Positions 1-7,709 of a DNA stretch of 57,491 nucleotides are shown one piece after another (within the stretch, counting starts at the first letter, position 1; every line of letters begins with the position of its first letter). Under the pieces are notes generated by a model. It saw nothing but the letters and a program-made list of their open reading frames with translations. It made no database searches and was not told the origin of the DNA. The stretch is from Lysobacterales bacterium (lineage in GTDB: Bacteria; Pseudomonadota; Gammaproteobacteria; Xanthomonadales; Xanthomonadaceae). The stretch is from contig JAFLEA010000013.1 in assembly GCA_017302035.1 (NCBI GenBank), positions 1 through 57,491 of the forward strand, read 5' to 3'. A program made the translations under genes and the position numbers.

Positions 1-107
1 TAGATGTGGCCGTGCGCGAAATGGACCATCCCGAGGATGCCGTAGACCATCGTGTAGCCGATGGCGATCAGGCCATAGACCGCCCCCAGGGTCAGTCCGT
101 TGATCCC
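1..107 (-). CDS. partial LivH-type branched-chain amino acid permease (N-terminal fragment)
   Basis: Read on the minus strand, these bases are open and give a peptide containing NGLTLGAVYGLIAIGYTM, followed by VYGILGMVHFAHGHI before the window edge. That is the first membrane segment and conserved start of LivH-type inner-membrane permeases of branched-chain amino acid ABC transporters. The match stops near base 99-110, exactly where recognisable RNase R sequence begins on the other strand. No start codon is identifiable inside the fragment. Either a real gene reaches the window edge at a recombination junction, or the first ~100 bases were joined wrongly. The family assignment is from memory of the family signature and is fairly sure; the reason for the junction is not. 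Confidence 0.7.
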
Positions 108-2315
108 GAGGCCAACCGCTATGCCAACCCCATCCCCAGCCGCGAGGCGATCCTGGGCGTGCTGGAAGCGGCCGAAGGGCCGCAGACGGCCGAGGAACTG
201 TCGCGGCTGCTGGGCCTGGCGCAGGATGAAGCGCTGGACGCGCTGGGCAAGCGCCTGGGCGCGATGGTGCGCGACGGCCAGTTGATCCAGAACCGCCGTG
301 GCGGCTTCGCTCCGGTGGAGGCCACCGACCTGATCCCGGGCACGGTGATCGCCAATCCCGAGGGCTTCGGCTTCCTGCGCCCTGAGGCCGGTGGCGGCGA
401 CGACCTGTTCCTGCCGCCGGCCGAGATGCGCAAGGTCATGCACGGCGATCGCGTGCTGGCCAATGTCACCGGCATCGACCGCCGCGGCCGCCGTGAGGGC
501 AGCATCGCCCGCGTGCTCGAGCGCCGGGTCAACCGGCTGATCGGACGCTTCGGCACCGAGGCCGGGATCAGTTTCGTGGTCCCCGACGACCGCCGCATGC
601 AGCGCAACGTGCAGGTACCGCCGGACGGCACCGGCGGTGCGCGCGAAGGCCAACTGGTGGTGTGCGAGCTGGTGCAGGCCCCCGACGCGCGGCGTCCGCC
701 CATCGGCAAGGTGGTGGCGGTGCTGGGCGACGGCCTGACCCCGTCGCTGGTGGTGGAGGCGGCGATCCACGGCCACGACCTGCCGCACGAATTCCCGCCG
801 GCGGTGCTGGACGAGGCCACCGCGGTGCCGCTCACCGTCGAGCCTTCGATGATCGGCGAGCGCGTCGACCTGCGCGCCACCCCGCTGGTGACCATCGACG
901 GCGAGGATGCGAAGGACTTCGACGACGCCGTCTATTGCGAACCCAACCGCCAGGGCTTCCGCCTGGTGGTGGCGATCGCCGACGTATCGCACTACGTGCG
1001 TCCCGGCACGCCGCTGGACGAGGAGGCGCAGAAACGCGCCACCTCGGTGTACTTCCCCGGCTTCGTGGTGCCGATGCTGCCGGAGACGCTGTCCAACGGC
1101 ATCTGCTCGCTGAACCCGAAGGTCGACCGCATGTGCTTCGTCTGCGACATGCAGGTGGACCATGAGGGCGAGGTGGTGCGCTCGAAGTTCTACGAAGCGG
1201 TGATGAACTCGCACGCGCGCCTGACCTATACCCAGGTGTGGAAGGCGGTGGGCGAGGACGATGCCGAGGCCAGGGCGCAGGTCGGTGCGCTGTTGCCGAA
1301 CGTGCAACGCCTGCACCAGCTCTACCAGGTACTGGCCAAGGCGCGCGCGCGGCGCGGGGCGATCGAGTTCGAGAGTTCGGAAGTGCGCTTCGTGCTGGAC
1401 AACCGCGGCGAGGTCACCCAGGCCGGCATGCTGCTGCGCAACGACGCGCACAAGCTGATCGAGGAATGCATGATCGCCGCCAACGTCGAGGCGGCGCGGT
1501 TCCTGCTCAAGGCCGGGATCCCGGCCCCGTACCGCATCCACGACAAGCCGCCCGAGTCCAAGTACGCCGACCTGCTGGAGTTCCTCAAGGAGTTCAAGCT
1601 GAGCCTGCCGGCCTGGGGCAAAGTGGTGCCGGGCGACTTCACCCGGCTGCTGAAGAAGGTGCGCGATCGGCCCGATGCGGCGCTGCTGGAGTCGGTGCTG
1701 CTGCGCAGCCAGAGCCTGGCGGTGTACTCGCCGGACAACCTGGGCCACTTCGGCCTGGCGCTGGATGCCTATGCCCACTTCACCTCGCCGATCCGGCGCT
1801 ACCCGGACCTGCTGGTGCACCGCGCGATCAAGTACGGGCTGACGAAGAAGAATCCCGACGGCTTCCAGTATTCGGCCCGCGACATGGCCGCGCTGGCGCT
1901 GCAGTGCTCCGAGCGCGAGCGCCGTGCCGACGAAGCCGAGCGCGAGGTGGACGAACGCTACCGCGCCGCGTGGATGGAGCAGCACGTCGGCGGCCAGTTC
2001 GACGGCGTGATCAGCGGGGTGACCAGCTTCGGCCTGTTCGTGGAACTGGACCAGTCCAAGGTCAACGGCCTGGTCCACGTCACCCAGCTACCGCACGACT
2101 ACTACCACTTCGACCCGGTGCGCAAGACCCTGGGCGGCGAACGACGCGGCATGGAATACCGGCTCGGCGACCGGGTGCGGATCGTGGTGCTCAAGGCCAG
2201 CATGGAGGATCGCAAGATCGACTTCCGCCTGGTCGAGGACAAGGAAAAGGACGGCGGCCCGCCGCCACCGCCGCCGCGCGGCCAGCCGGCCAAGCGGACC
2301 AAGCAGAAGTATTGA
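102..2315 (+). CDS. rnr: ribonuclease R, 5' end lost or replaced
   Basis: 3'-5' exoribonuclease of the RNB family that degrades structured RNA in the cytoplasm. From base 102 the protein follows the family: a winged-helix start (NPIPSREAIL, then LGAMVRDGQL near 250), cold-shock domains, the RNB catalytic segment with the metal-binding aspartates in GEDAKDFDDAVYC (~900-940), and a C-terminal S1 domain (GVISGVTSFGLFVELD, ~2005-2050) ending in a proline- and lysine-rich tail. The frame stays open upstream to a GTG at base 6, but those ~32 codons are the antisense of a LivH-like sequence and do not look like an RNase R N-terminus. The native start is probably missing. rlmB follows 12 bases downstream, likely in one transcript. 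Confidence 0.9.
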   Translation, partial: DPEANRYANPIPSREAILGVLEAAEGPQTAEELSRLLGLAQDEALDALGKRLGAMVRDGQLIQNRRGGFAPVEATDLIPGTVIANPEGFGFLRPEAGGGDDLFLPPAEMRKVMHGDRVLANVTGIDRRGRREGSIARVLERRVNRLIGRFGTEAGISFVVPDDRRMQRNVQVPPDGTGGAREGQLVVCELVQAPDARRPPIGKVVAVLGDGLTPSLVVEAAIHGHDLPHEFPPAVLDEATAVPLTVEPSMIGERVDLRATPLVTIDGEDAKDFDDAVYCEPNRQGFRLVVAIADVSHYVRPGTPLDEEAQKRATSVYFPGFVVPMLPETLSNGICSLNPKVDRMCFVCDMQVDHEGEVVRSKFYEAVMNSHARLTYTQVWKAVGEDDAEARAQVGALLPNVQRLHQLYQVLAKARARRGAIEFESSEVRFVLDNRGEVTQAGMLLRNDAHKLIEECMIAANVEAARFLLKAGIPAPYRIHDKPPESKYADLLEFLKEFKLSLPAWGKVVPGDFTRLLKKVRDRPDAALLESVLLRSQSLAVYSPDNLGHFGLALDAYAHFTSPIRRYPDLLVHRAIKYGLTKKNPDGFQYSARDMAALALQCSERERRADEAEREVDERYRAAWMEQHVGGQFDGVISGVTSFGLFVELDQSKVNGLVHVTQLPHDYYHFDPVRKTLGGERRGMEYRLGDRVRIVVLKASMEDRKIDFRLVEDKEKDGGPPPPPPRGQPAKRTKQKY

Positions 2316-2327
2316 GGCGCACCACGC

Positions 2328-3074
2328 ATGAGCAGCAAGCAGAACCAGTGGATCGTCGGCGTGAACGCCGTGGCCTCGGCGGTCGAGCACGATGCCGAGC
2401 ACGTGCGCGAAGTGCTGGTCGAATCCGGCGCACGCAACCCGCGCCTGGTCGAAATCGAGGAACAGGCGCGGCGCCGCGGCATCGAGGTGCGCAAGGTCGC
2501 CGCGCAGGCGCTGGACGGGATCGGCGGCAACGTCCGCCACCAGGGCGTGGCCGCGCGCTACGCGGCGGTGAAGACCTGGGACGAACATGAACTGACCGGG
2601 CTGGTCGAAGCCGCCGAAGGCAAGGCGCTGCTGCTGGTGCTGGACGGCGTGCAGGACCCGCACAACCTCGGTGCCTGCCTGCGCAGCGCGGCGGCCGCCG
2701 GCGCCACCGCGGTGGTGATCCCCAAGGACAAGTCCGCGCCGGTGAACGCCACGGTGCGCAAGACCTCGGCCGGTGCGGCCGACCGCCTGCCGGTGGTCTC
2801 CGTCACCAACCTCTCGCGCACCCTGCGCGAGCTGCAAAAGCTGGGCGTGTGGATCTACGGCCTGGCCGGCGAAGTCGATCCGACCCTGTACTCGCTTGAT
2901 CTCAAGGGCAATGTGGCCCTGGTGCTGGGCGGCGAAGCCGAAGGCCTGCGCCGGCTCACACGCGAACACTGCGACGCCCTCGTCCGCATCCCCATGCCCG
3001 GCGAGATCGAAAGCCTCAACGTCTCCGTCGCCGCCGGCGTGTGCCTGTTCGAGGTGGTGCGGCAGCGGGGGTGA
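2328..3074 (+). CDS. rlmB: 23S rRNA (guanosine-2'-O)-methyltransferase RlmB
   Basis: SpoU-family (SPOUT) methyltransferase that methylates the 2'-OH of G2251 in the peptidyl-transferase loop of 23S rRNA, using S-adenosylmethionine. At 248 aa it has the usual length. An N-terminal substrate-binding domain (~1-75) precedes the knotted catalytic domain, which shows the three SpoU motifs: DPHNLGACLRSA (~107-118), LVLGGEAEGLRR (~199-210) and IPMPGEIESLNVSVAAG (~222-238). It sits directly behind rnr, a pairing common in gammaproteobacteria. The ATG lies 12 bases after the rnr stop, and no separate promoter is obvious. Confidence 0.95.
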   Translation: MSSKQNQWIVGVNAVASAVEHDAEHVREVLVESGARNPRLVEIEEQARRRGIEVRKVAAQALDGIGGNVRHQGVAARYAAVKTWDEHELTGLVEAAEGKALLLVLDGVQDPHNLGACLRSAAAAGATAVVIPKDKSAPVNATVRKTSAGAADRLPVVSVTNLSRTLRELQKLGVWIYGLAGEVDPTLYSLDLKGNVALVLGGEAEGLRRLTREHCDALVRIPMPGEIESLNVSVAAGVCLFEVVRQRG

Positions 3075-3110
3075 AGGGTAGGTTATGGGTGAATCGGTTG
3101 GAAGTGTGTT

Positions 3111-3421
3111 GTGAGCAAGATCATTAAATCGCTGCGTGACGACATGGTTGTGCTCCATCAGATCGGAGCAATTGACAAGGTGACGATGCGCGAGTTCGAT
3201 GCCATCTGCCTTCCGACCGTGCGAGAGTTCAACGCAGCCGACGTCAAGCGCCTGCGCGAATCTTTGGGGTTCAACCAGGCGTTGTTTGCGCGCCATCTGA
3301 ATACCACGGCCTCGACCGTGCGCAAGTGGGGCAGCGTGAAACCGGTCCCGCAGGCCCGGCACTGAAACTACTCAACATTCTCGACATTCTCGCGGATAAG
3401 GGCCTGCAGGCCCTTGTCTGA
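3111..3421 (+). pseudogene. HigA/NadS-like antitoxin regulator, frameshifted
   Basis: A small helix-turn-helix protein of the HigA/NadS antitoxin type, with MREFDAICLP and an HTH around LGFNQALFARHLNTTASTVRKW. The intact frame ends early at 3365, just after RKW. Reading on with one base restored near 3330 gives QRETGPAGPALKLLNILDI and then LADKGLQALV up to a stop at 3419-3421, which is the normal C-terminus of the family. A single-base deletion in the G run after the RKW codons explains this. No toxin gene fits in the 36 bases between rlmB and this GTG start, so it is an orphan. A sequencing error is possible. It begins the lower-GC islet. Confidence 0.72.
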
Positions 3422-3958
3422 CTAGTGGTCCTTGCTTCCCCATTTCCGCCAATCAGCTTTGGGTTGGTTTGCTGGCTGTGTAGCCTCCGGCGCAAGGCTG
3501 GGTTGCTGGATCACCGTGTTCTGCTGAACATTGATTTGCGTGCTCTGAATCGGGCCATCTGGATTTGCAATCCTGTCAGCAGCTTGATTGGCGCTGTTGA
3601 CTATCATGTTGGCATTGGCCCAAGCGGCAGCATATTGGCGCTGAGCTCGCATCATCGCTGCGGCATCATTGCGCTCGCCGTAGCCGATGACCTTTCCTTC
3701 CATTGTCTGTACCCAGTATTCACGAGTGTCACTACCGTCGGTGTCTAAAAGGGATGACGCCAGACAATAGAACAGCACCTTGGAGTCGTCTGGCCCGCTC
3801 TCTGCACTGACTGGCTTTCCAATCAATTTTGTGACTTCATTGAGCGTCATCCCTTTCTCAATCAGGGGGAAGTTCTTGTTGCGAGGACAGATTCGCGCTG
3901 ACGCATCTGTCCAAGCTATAGCAAGGAGCAGGGTTAGGGTGATTTGCAGTACGCGCAT
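3422..3958 (-). CDS. exported protein with a BamE/SmpA-like region
   Basis: A 178-aa protein with a clear N-terminal signal peptide (MRVLQITLTLLLAIAWTDASA, no lipobox). A short region, LIEKGMTLNEVTKLIGKPV (~30-50), has the pattern of SmpA/OmlA/BamE-like folds, in which a GM-x-x-x-EV stretch precedes a GxP turn. The C-terminal half is low in complexity, with many Gln, Asn and Ala (NVQQNTVIQQPSLAPEATQ), as in periplasmic linker segments. It is probably periplasmic; the function is unknown. Base composition is visibly more AT-rich than the flanks, and it sits between the broken antitoxin and a SeqA-like gene, so it is likely part of an acquired islet. A role in envelope assembly would be a guess. 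Confidence 0.6.
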   Translation of the reverse strand: MRVLQITLTLLLAIAWTDASARICPRNKNFPLIEKGMTLNEVTKLIGKPVSAESGPDDSKVLFYCLASSLLDTDGSDTREYWVQTMEGKVIGYGERNDAAAMMRAQRQYAAAWANANMIVNSANQAADRIANPDGPIQSTQINVQQNTVIQQPSLAPEATQPANQPKADWRKWGSKDH

Positions 3959-3993
3959 TGGTCTTGCTCCTCTAAGAAATGCTGAGCCTCAGC

Positions 3994-4425
3994 TCAGTCC
4001 ACCATCCGCACGTATTCCGGAATGGATGAGATCCCATTGGCGACGTTTGTTTCCTGGGCAATTCGCAGATGTCGTGAGCTTCTGTAGGCCTGCTCAGTTG
4101 CGAAAACTACATACCCATTTGGATCAAACAATGCACCTGGGAATCTAGCGAGATTGTTGTACCACATACCATCGCGGTGGTAGAGCGCATGTCTTGCGCC
4201 AACTCCCCAAAGCTCGTTCAGGCTCCTTCCAGAGAGTCTCGTAGCCGTCGGTGCAGACTGTGTCATGGTTCTGATTCCAGCTTCGAATTTCCCTGGCGTC
4301 ATTGGCTGTTTAGCTCCGCCAAGACCTGCCACTCTCCGTAGCACCGTATTCGGAGTGTCCTCAAACGGACGAGCCTGCTGCTGGAGCCATGCATACACAT
4401 CGTCATCAACTCGTATCGTAGGCAT
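3994..4425 (-). CDS. SeqA/RHH-like DNA-binding protein with uncharacterised C-terminal domain
   Basis: 143 aa. The N-terminus MPTIRVDDDVYAWLQQQARP followed by TPNTVLRRVAGL has the beta strand plus two helices of ribbon-helix-helix proteins and resembles the oligomerisation domain of SeqA. The C-terminal ~70 residues (YHRDGMWYNNLARFPGALFD, then GYVVFATEQAYR and NGISSIPEYVRM) form a second domain that I have seen in standalone proteins but cannot assign a function to. The start is the ATG at 4425, about 16 bases from a strong palindrome (4441-4460) that could be its own operator. Autoregulation is inferred from this arrangement, which is typical of RHH proteins. Confidence 0.6.
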   Translation of the reverse strand: MPTIRVDDDVYAWLQQQARPFEDTPNTVLRRVAGLGGAKQPMTPGKFEAGIRTMTQSAPTATRLSGRSLNELWGVGARHALYHRDGMWYNNLARFPGALFDPNGYVVFATEQAYRSSRHLRIAQETNVANGISSIPEYVRMVD

Positions 4426-4440
4426 CGTATTTCTCTGTCA

Positions 4441-4460
4441 TGTAACACTGTTACAGTGTT
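4441..4460. promoter_or_regulatory. overlapping palindromic operator upstream of the SeqA/RHH-like gene
   Basis: Two perfect inverted repeats overlap: TGTAAC-ACT-GTTACA (4441-4455) and AACACTG-TTA-CAGTGTT (4444-4460). They lie 15-35 bases upstream of the start of the minus-strand gene at 4425, in an AT-rich stretch where a promoter would be. Overlapping half-sites with roughly helical spacing suit cooperative binding by dimers. The bound protein is inferred to be the RHH-like neighbour. Confidence 0.55.
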
Positions 4461-4579
4461 CTACAGCGAGAATGTGCGGATGTCAAGAAGTGGCGGGGGC
4501 CATTCTGGGAGTCACAGGTATTGAGCTATCCAGGCAACTACTACGATGTAGGACCAAGCAGCTTGAGCGAAAGCGTTCG

Positions 4580-5245
4580 CTAAGCTGGAAATGGCGAAGG
4601 CCAGGCGTTGGCGATGCGGCAGAACAGCCTGGCGGTCTGCTCGGCGTCGTAGACGGCCGAGTGGGCGTCGGCGGCGTTCCAGTCGAAGCCGGCGGCCTGC
4701 ATGGCGCGGGCCAGCACGGTCTGGCCGTAGGCGACGCCGGCCAGGGTCACGGTGTCGAACACGCTGAAGGGGTGGAACGGGTTGCGCTTGTGGCCGCTGC
4801 GGGCGACCGCGGCGTTGACGAAGTTCAGGTCGAAGTGGGCGTTGTGCCCGACCAGGATCGCGCGCTGGCAGCCTTGGCGGCGCACCGCGGCGCGGACCTG
4901 GTTGAAGATGTGGCCCAGGGCGTCGCGCTCGGGCTTGGCCAGGCGGAACGGGTGGTCCAGGTCGATGCCGGTGACTTCCAGCGACTTGGGATCGATCTCG
5001 GTGCCGGGGGCGGGGATGAAGTGCGCGCTGGCGGTCTGGCCGGGGACGAACAGGCCTTGTTCGTCCAGCTCGATGGGAATGGCGGCCATTTCCAGCAAGG
5101 CGTGGCGGTTCCAGTCGAAGCCGCCGGTCTCCACGTCCACCACCACCGGCAGGAAGCCGCGGAAGCGGCGGGCCATCGCGCCCGGAGGCGCGGCAGGGGT
5201 TTCGTGTTCGGCTTCGGAGGGGGTGTCCGGATCGTTTCCGCTCAT
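4580..5245 (-). CDS. rnt: ribonuclease T
   Basis: DEDDh 3'-5' exoribonuclease that trims the 3' ends of tRNA (end-turnover) and other stable RNAs. All motifs are present: Exo[12 protein letters not shown], Exo[12 protein letters not shown] and Exo[17 protein letters not shown] with the catalytic His. The open frame continues upstream to 5338, but those residues look like translated intergenic sequence; the ATG at 5245 ([17 protein letters not shown]) gives 221 aa, slightly longer than the usual ~200-215 because of an acidic N-terminal tail. It faces the same way as the hvfABC operon, but 179 bases separate them, so it is probably transcribed independently. Confidence 0.93.
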   Translation of the reverse strand: MSGNDPDTPSEAEHETPAAPPGAMARRFRGFLPVVVDVETGGFDWNRHALLEMAAIPIELDEQGLFVPGQTASAHFIPAPGTEIDPKSLEVTGIDLDHPFRLAKPERDALGHIFNQVRAAVRRQGCQRAILVGHNAHFDLNFVNAAVARSGHKRNPFHPFSVFDTVTLAGVAYGQTVLARAMQAAGFDWNAADAHSAVYDAEQTARLFCRIANAWPSPFPA

Positions 5246-5424
5246 GGGCAAAGGGTAGCAGAGCCGCCGTCCCGCACGCGCCTGGATGGGGTGCGCATGG
5301 AGCCGGGTGCGGTCGGCCACTCTCTGCTCTGGGGACACGGCGTCTGCCGGAGGTGCCGGCCGACAGTCGGCGCGTACCGCAGCCGGTACATGCGACGAGC
5401 GACAGTGCGGCTGCGGGTATGGCG

Positions 5425-6171
5425 CTAGGGTGGTTGGGTGCCCAGCAGGGTGCCTTCCTCGCGCATGCGCCGGAGCATGGCGGTGCCTTCGGCGAGGAAT
5501 GCGTCGGTGGCGGGGATGCCCGCCTCGCTGGCCAAAGCCTGCAGGCAGGCGCGACCGCTGCGCCCGCCGGCGCCCGCCAGCTCCAGCAGGCGGTACACCA
5601 GCGGGGAGATCGCGGCGAAGCGTGCGCGGCCGTCGGCGTCGCGGCGCACCAGCAGCAGGGTCGGCTCGGCGGGCGGAGTCATGGGCCGGTGCGACGGTCC
5701 GAGCGTATGCACCGGCCAGCGATAGGCCTGCGTGCGGATCCAGGGCGAAACCACGGGCACGCCTTCAAGCAGGTCGCCATCCGGATCGTGCGCGGGCAGC
5801 GGGCTGTCGTCGACCTGCACCGCCAGTTCGATCCATTCGTAGTGCGCCAGCTCGGCCAGCCACGGCGGATCGCCGGAAGTGTCATCGCGGGCTTCAAGGA
5901 AGCGGATGAATTCGCGCGCGATCTCCGGGAACAGCGGCGTGCGGCTGCGATGCTCGGCATAGAAGCGCCGAACCAGCGCCGTCCATCCTGCCTCGTCCAG
6001 GGTGCGGCGGATCACCGGGAAATTGCCGCCCAGCAGCCCGGCGATGTTGTTGAAGAACAGTTCGCGGTACACCGCCATCCGCCGCGGCTCGATCCCGGGC
6101 GGCGGCGGATGGGTTTCCGGATCGCGCAGGTGGGCGGCGAAGGCGGACTGGCGTTCGCGGAAGTCAGGCAT
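5425..6171 (-). CDS. hvfC: HvfC-type DUF2063 RiPP maturation partner
   Basis: DUF2063 protein that works with the DUF692 oxidase to modify cysteines of a copper-binding RiPP precursor (bufferin/HvfA systems). The family N-terminus is recognisable: [20 protein letters not shown], then [20 protein letters not shown] and NFPVIRRTL, with the conserved YR-x-LFFNN stretch. A mixed alpha/beta C-terminal domain follows (~150-248). The open frame extends to 6303, but the ATG at 6171 fits the family start and overlaps the end of hvfB by 8 bases, indicating translational coupling. It is the last gene of the operon; no DoxX-type hvfD follows. Confidence 0.85.
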   Translation of the reverse strand: MPDFRERQSAFAAHLRDPETHPPPPGIEPRRMAVYRELFFNNIAGLLGGNFPVIRRTLDEAGWTALVRRFYAEHRSRTPLFPEIAREFIRFLEARDDTSGDPPWLAELAHYEWIELAVQVDDSPLPAHDPDGDLLEGVPVVSPWIRTQAYRWPVHTLGPSHRPMTPPAEPTLLLVRRDADGRARFAAISPLVYRLLELAGAGGRSGRACLQALASEAGIPATDAFLAEGTAMLRRMREEGTLLGTQPP

Positions 6172-7030
6172 GCACGGAGCCGGCGGCAGCCGATGCCGGC
6201 ACCGCGGCGCGCTGCAGGTCGCGGATCCGCGCCACTTCCGCCAGCAGCTCGGCCAGCGGCGGCAAGTTGAAGTCGCGCTCCAGCAGGGTGGGGTGCACGC
6301 CATGCAGGCGATAGGCCTCGGCCAGCAACTCCCATACGCCGGTCTTCACCGGCGCGCCGTGGGTGTCGACCTTCAGGTCCTCGGCTTCGTCGTAGTGGCC
6401 GGCGACGTGGTAGGACGCGATCCGCGCGCCCGGCATGGATGCCAGGAAGGCATGCGCGTCATAGCCGTGGTTGATCGCGTTGACGTAGACGTTGTTGACG
6501 TCCAGCAGGAGGTCGCAGTCGGCCTCCTCCAGCACCGCCCGGACGAACTGCGCCTCGTCCAGGTCATGGCCGTCGCCGGCGGGCGGATGCGCGGCGTAGT
6601 AGGAGACGTTTTCCACCGCGATGCGCCGGCCGAGCACGTCCTGCACGCGACGGATGCGCGCGGCGACGTGGCGCACCGCCTCGCCGGTGAACGGAATCGG
6701 CATCAGGTCGTACAGGTGGCCGTCATCGCTGCAGTAGCTCAGGTGCTCGCTGTACAGCGAGACACGATGGCGGTCGAGGAAGCGCCGGGTGCGCGCCAGG
6801 AAGGTCTCGTCCAGCGGCTCGGTGCCGCCGAGCGAGAGCGACAGGCCATGGCAGCTCAGGGGGTGGCGGGCCGCCAGCTCGTCCAGCGCCTCGCCCAGCC
6901 GGCCGCCGACGCCGATCCAGTTGTCCGGCGCGCATTCGAGGAAATCGAAGGCGCCGGCCGGCGCGGCGCGCAGCTCGTCGAGCAGTGCGCGCCGCAGGCC
7001 CAGCCCGGCGCTTACACCATCCCGCCGCAC
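6164..7030 (-). CDS. hvfB: HvfB-type DUF692 multinuclear iron oxidase (MNIO)
   Basis: TIM-barrel MNIO enzyme that uses a di- or tri-iron centre and O2 to convert precursor cysteines into thiooxazole or oxazolone/thioamide groups. Iron-ligand and family motifs are in order: [60 protein letters not shown] and YHVAGHYD, then HGAPV and LLERDFNLP. No ATG is available in frame. The GTG at 7030 gives [17 protein letters not shown] and lies inside the codons of the last EGKCG repeat of hvfA, so the two genes overlap by 19 bases. The 288-aa length is normal. Confidence 0.92.
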   Translation of the reverse strand: MRRDGVSAGLGLRRALLDELRAAPAGAFDFLECAPDNWIGVGGRLGEALDELAARHPLSCHGLSLSLGGTEPLDETFLARTRRFLDRHRVSLYSEHLSYCSDDGHLYDLMPIPFTGEAVRHVAARIRRVQDVLGRRIAVENVSYYAAHPPAGDGHDLDEAQFVRAVLEEADCDLLLDVNNVYVNAINHGYDAHAFLASMPGARIASYHVAGHYDEAEDLKVDTHGAPVKTGVWELLAEAYRLHGVHPTLLERDFNLPPLAELLAEVARIRDLQRAAVPASAAAGSVHA

Positions 7031-7632
7031 TTGCCTTCGCCGCACTTGCCTTCCCCGCACTTGCCTTCGGAAGTGGTCTTGCCGTCCGCCGGCTTGTGCA
7101 TGGCGGCGTGGTGGGCATCCATTTCGGCCTGGCTGATGAAACCGTCGCCGTCGGTGTCGATGGCAGCAAACGCGGCGTCCTTGCTGTCGCCGGACAGCGT
7201 CGGGACTTTGGTGCCGTGCGCGGTTGCGAACTCGGCGTGTGAGATGCGGCCGTCCTTGTCGGTGTCCATCCTCGCCATGCCGCAGCTTCCTTCGCGGCCC
7301 GCCTTGCCGGCTGCGGTGGGCCCGTTTAGCGGTGCTTGAACGTCGTCGTACACCTTGCCGTTGAGCGCGGCCTTGCCGGCTGCGGCGTCGTCGGCACGCT
7401 TCACGCCGGCTTCCTGAATACCCTTGGCGCTGGCTGCCGGTGCGACCATCCCGGCGCCGCACTTGCCTTCGCCGCACTTGCCCTCCCCGGCCTTGGCGGT
7501 GTCCTGGGCCGGCTCTGCGGCGGCGAGCATGTAACCCTGCGCCAGCGGCTGCATGGCGAAGGTGGCACCGCTGAGGGTCAGGCCGGCCAGGGCGGTGCCC
7601 AGGGCGACGGCGACGGGCTTCTGCTTGGACAT
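7012..7632 (-). CDS. hvfA: HvfA/bufferin-type copper RiPP precursor with two EF-hands
   Basis: Substrate of the HvfB/HvfC pair, predicted to be exported and to bind Cu(I) through modified cysteines. Residues 1-26 form a signal peptide ([17 protein letters not shown]). [14 protein letters not shown] is the usual mature start. Two EGKCG motifs follow at 50-59, a degenerate EGSCG at ~113-118, and three more EGKCG motifs at 189-203 ending GGMV. Between the clusters are two canonical EF-hand loops, [12 protein letters not shown] (123-134) and [12 protein letters not shown] (159-170). At 206 aa it is about twice the length of simple bufferins. The repeats are near-identical 15-bp DNA units. Calcium binding and copper sequestration are inferred from family and motif. 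Confidence 0.88.
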   Translation of the reverse strand: MSKQKPVAVALGTALAGLTLSGATFAMQPLAQGYMLAAAEPAQDTAKAGEGKCGEGKCGAGMVAPAASAKGIQEAGVKRADDAAAGKAALNGKVYDDVQAPLNGPTAAGKAGREGSCGMARMDTDKDGRISHAEFATAHGTKVPTLSGDSKDAAFAAIDTDGDGFISQAEMDAHHAAMHKPADGKTTSEGKCGEGKCGEGKCGGMV

Positions 7633-7709
7633 GGCGGGTACTCCGGGGTCGGGGCGCAGGGGGCGGTGCGCCGGCCGCTTGAGGCGGCCAGTCTACTCCC
7701 ATGCCTGAT

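Noticed and set aside
1-101. accepting the GTG at base 6 as the RNase R start
   Set aside because: The 32 added codons have no RNase R character and are antisense to a LivH-like sequence.
7018-7070. CRISPR-like or satellite DNA repeat
   Set aside because: The 15-bp tandem units encode EGKCG and are in frame with the RiPP precursor; no spacers.
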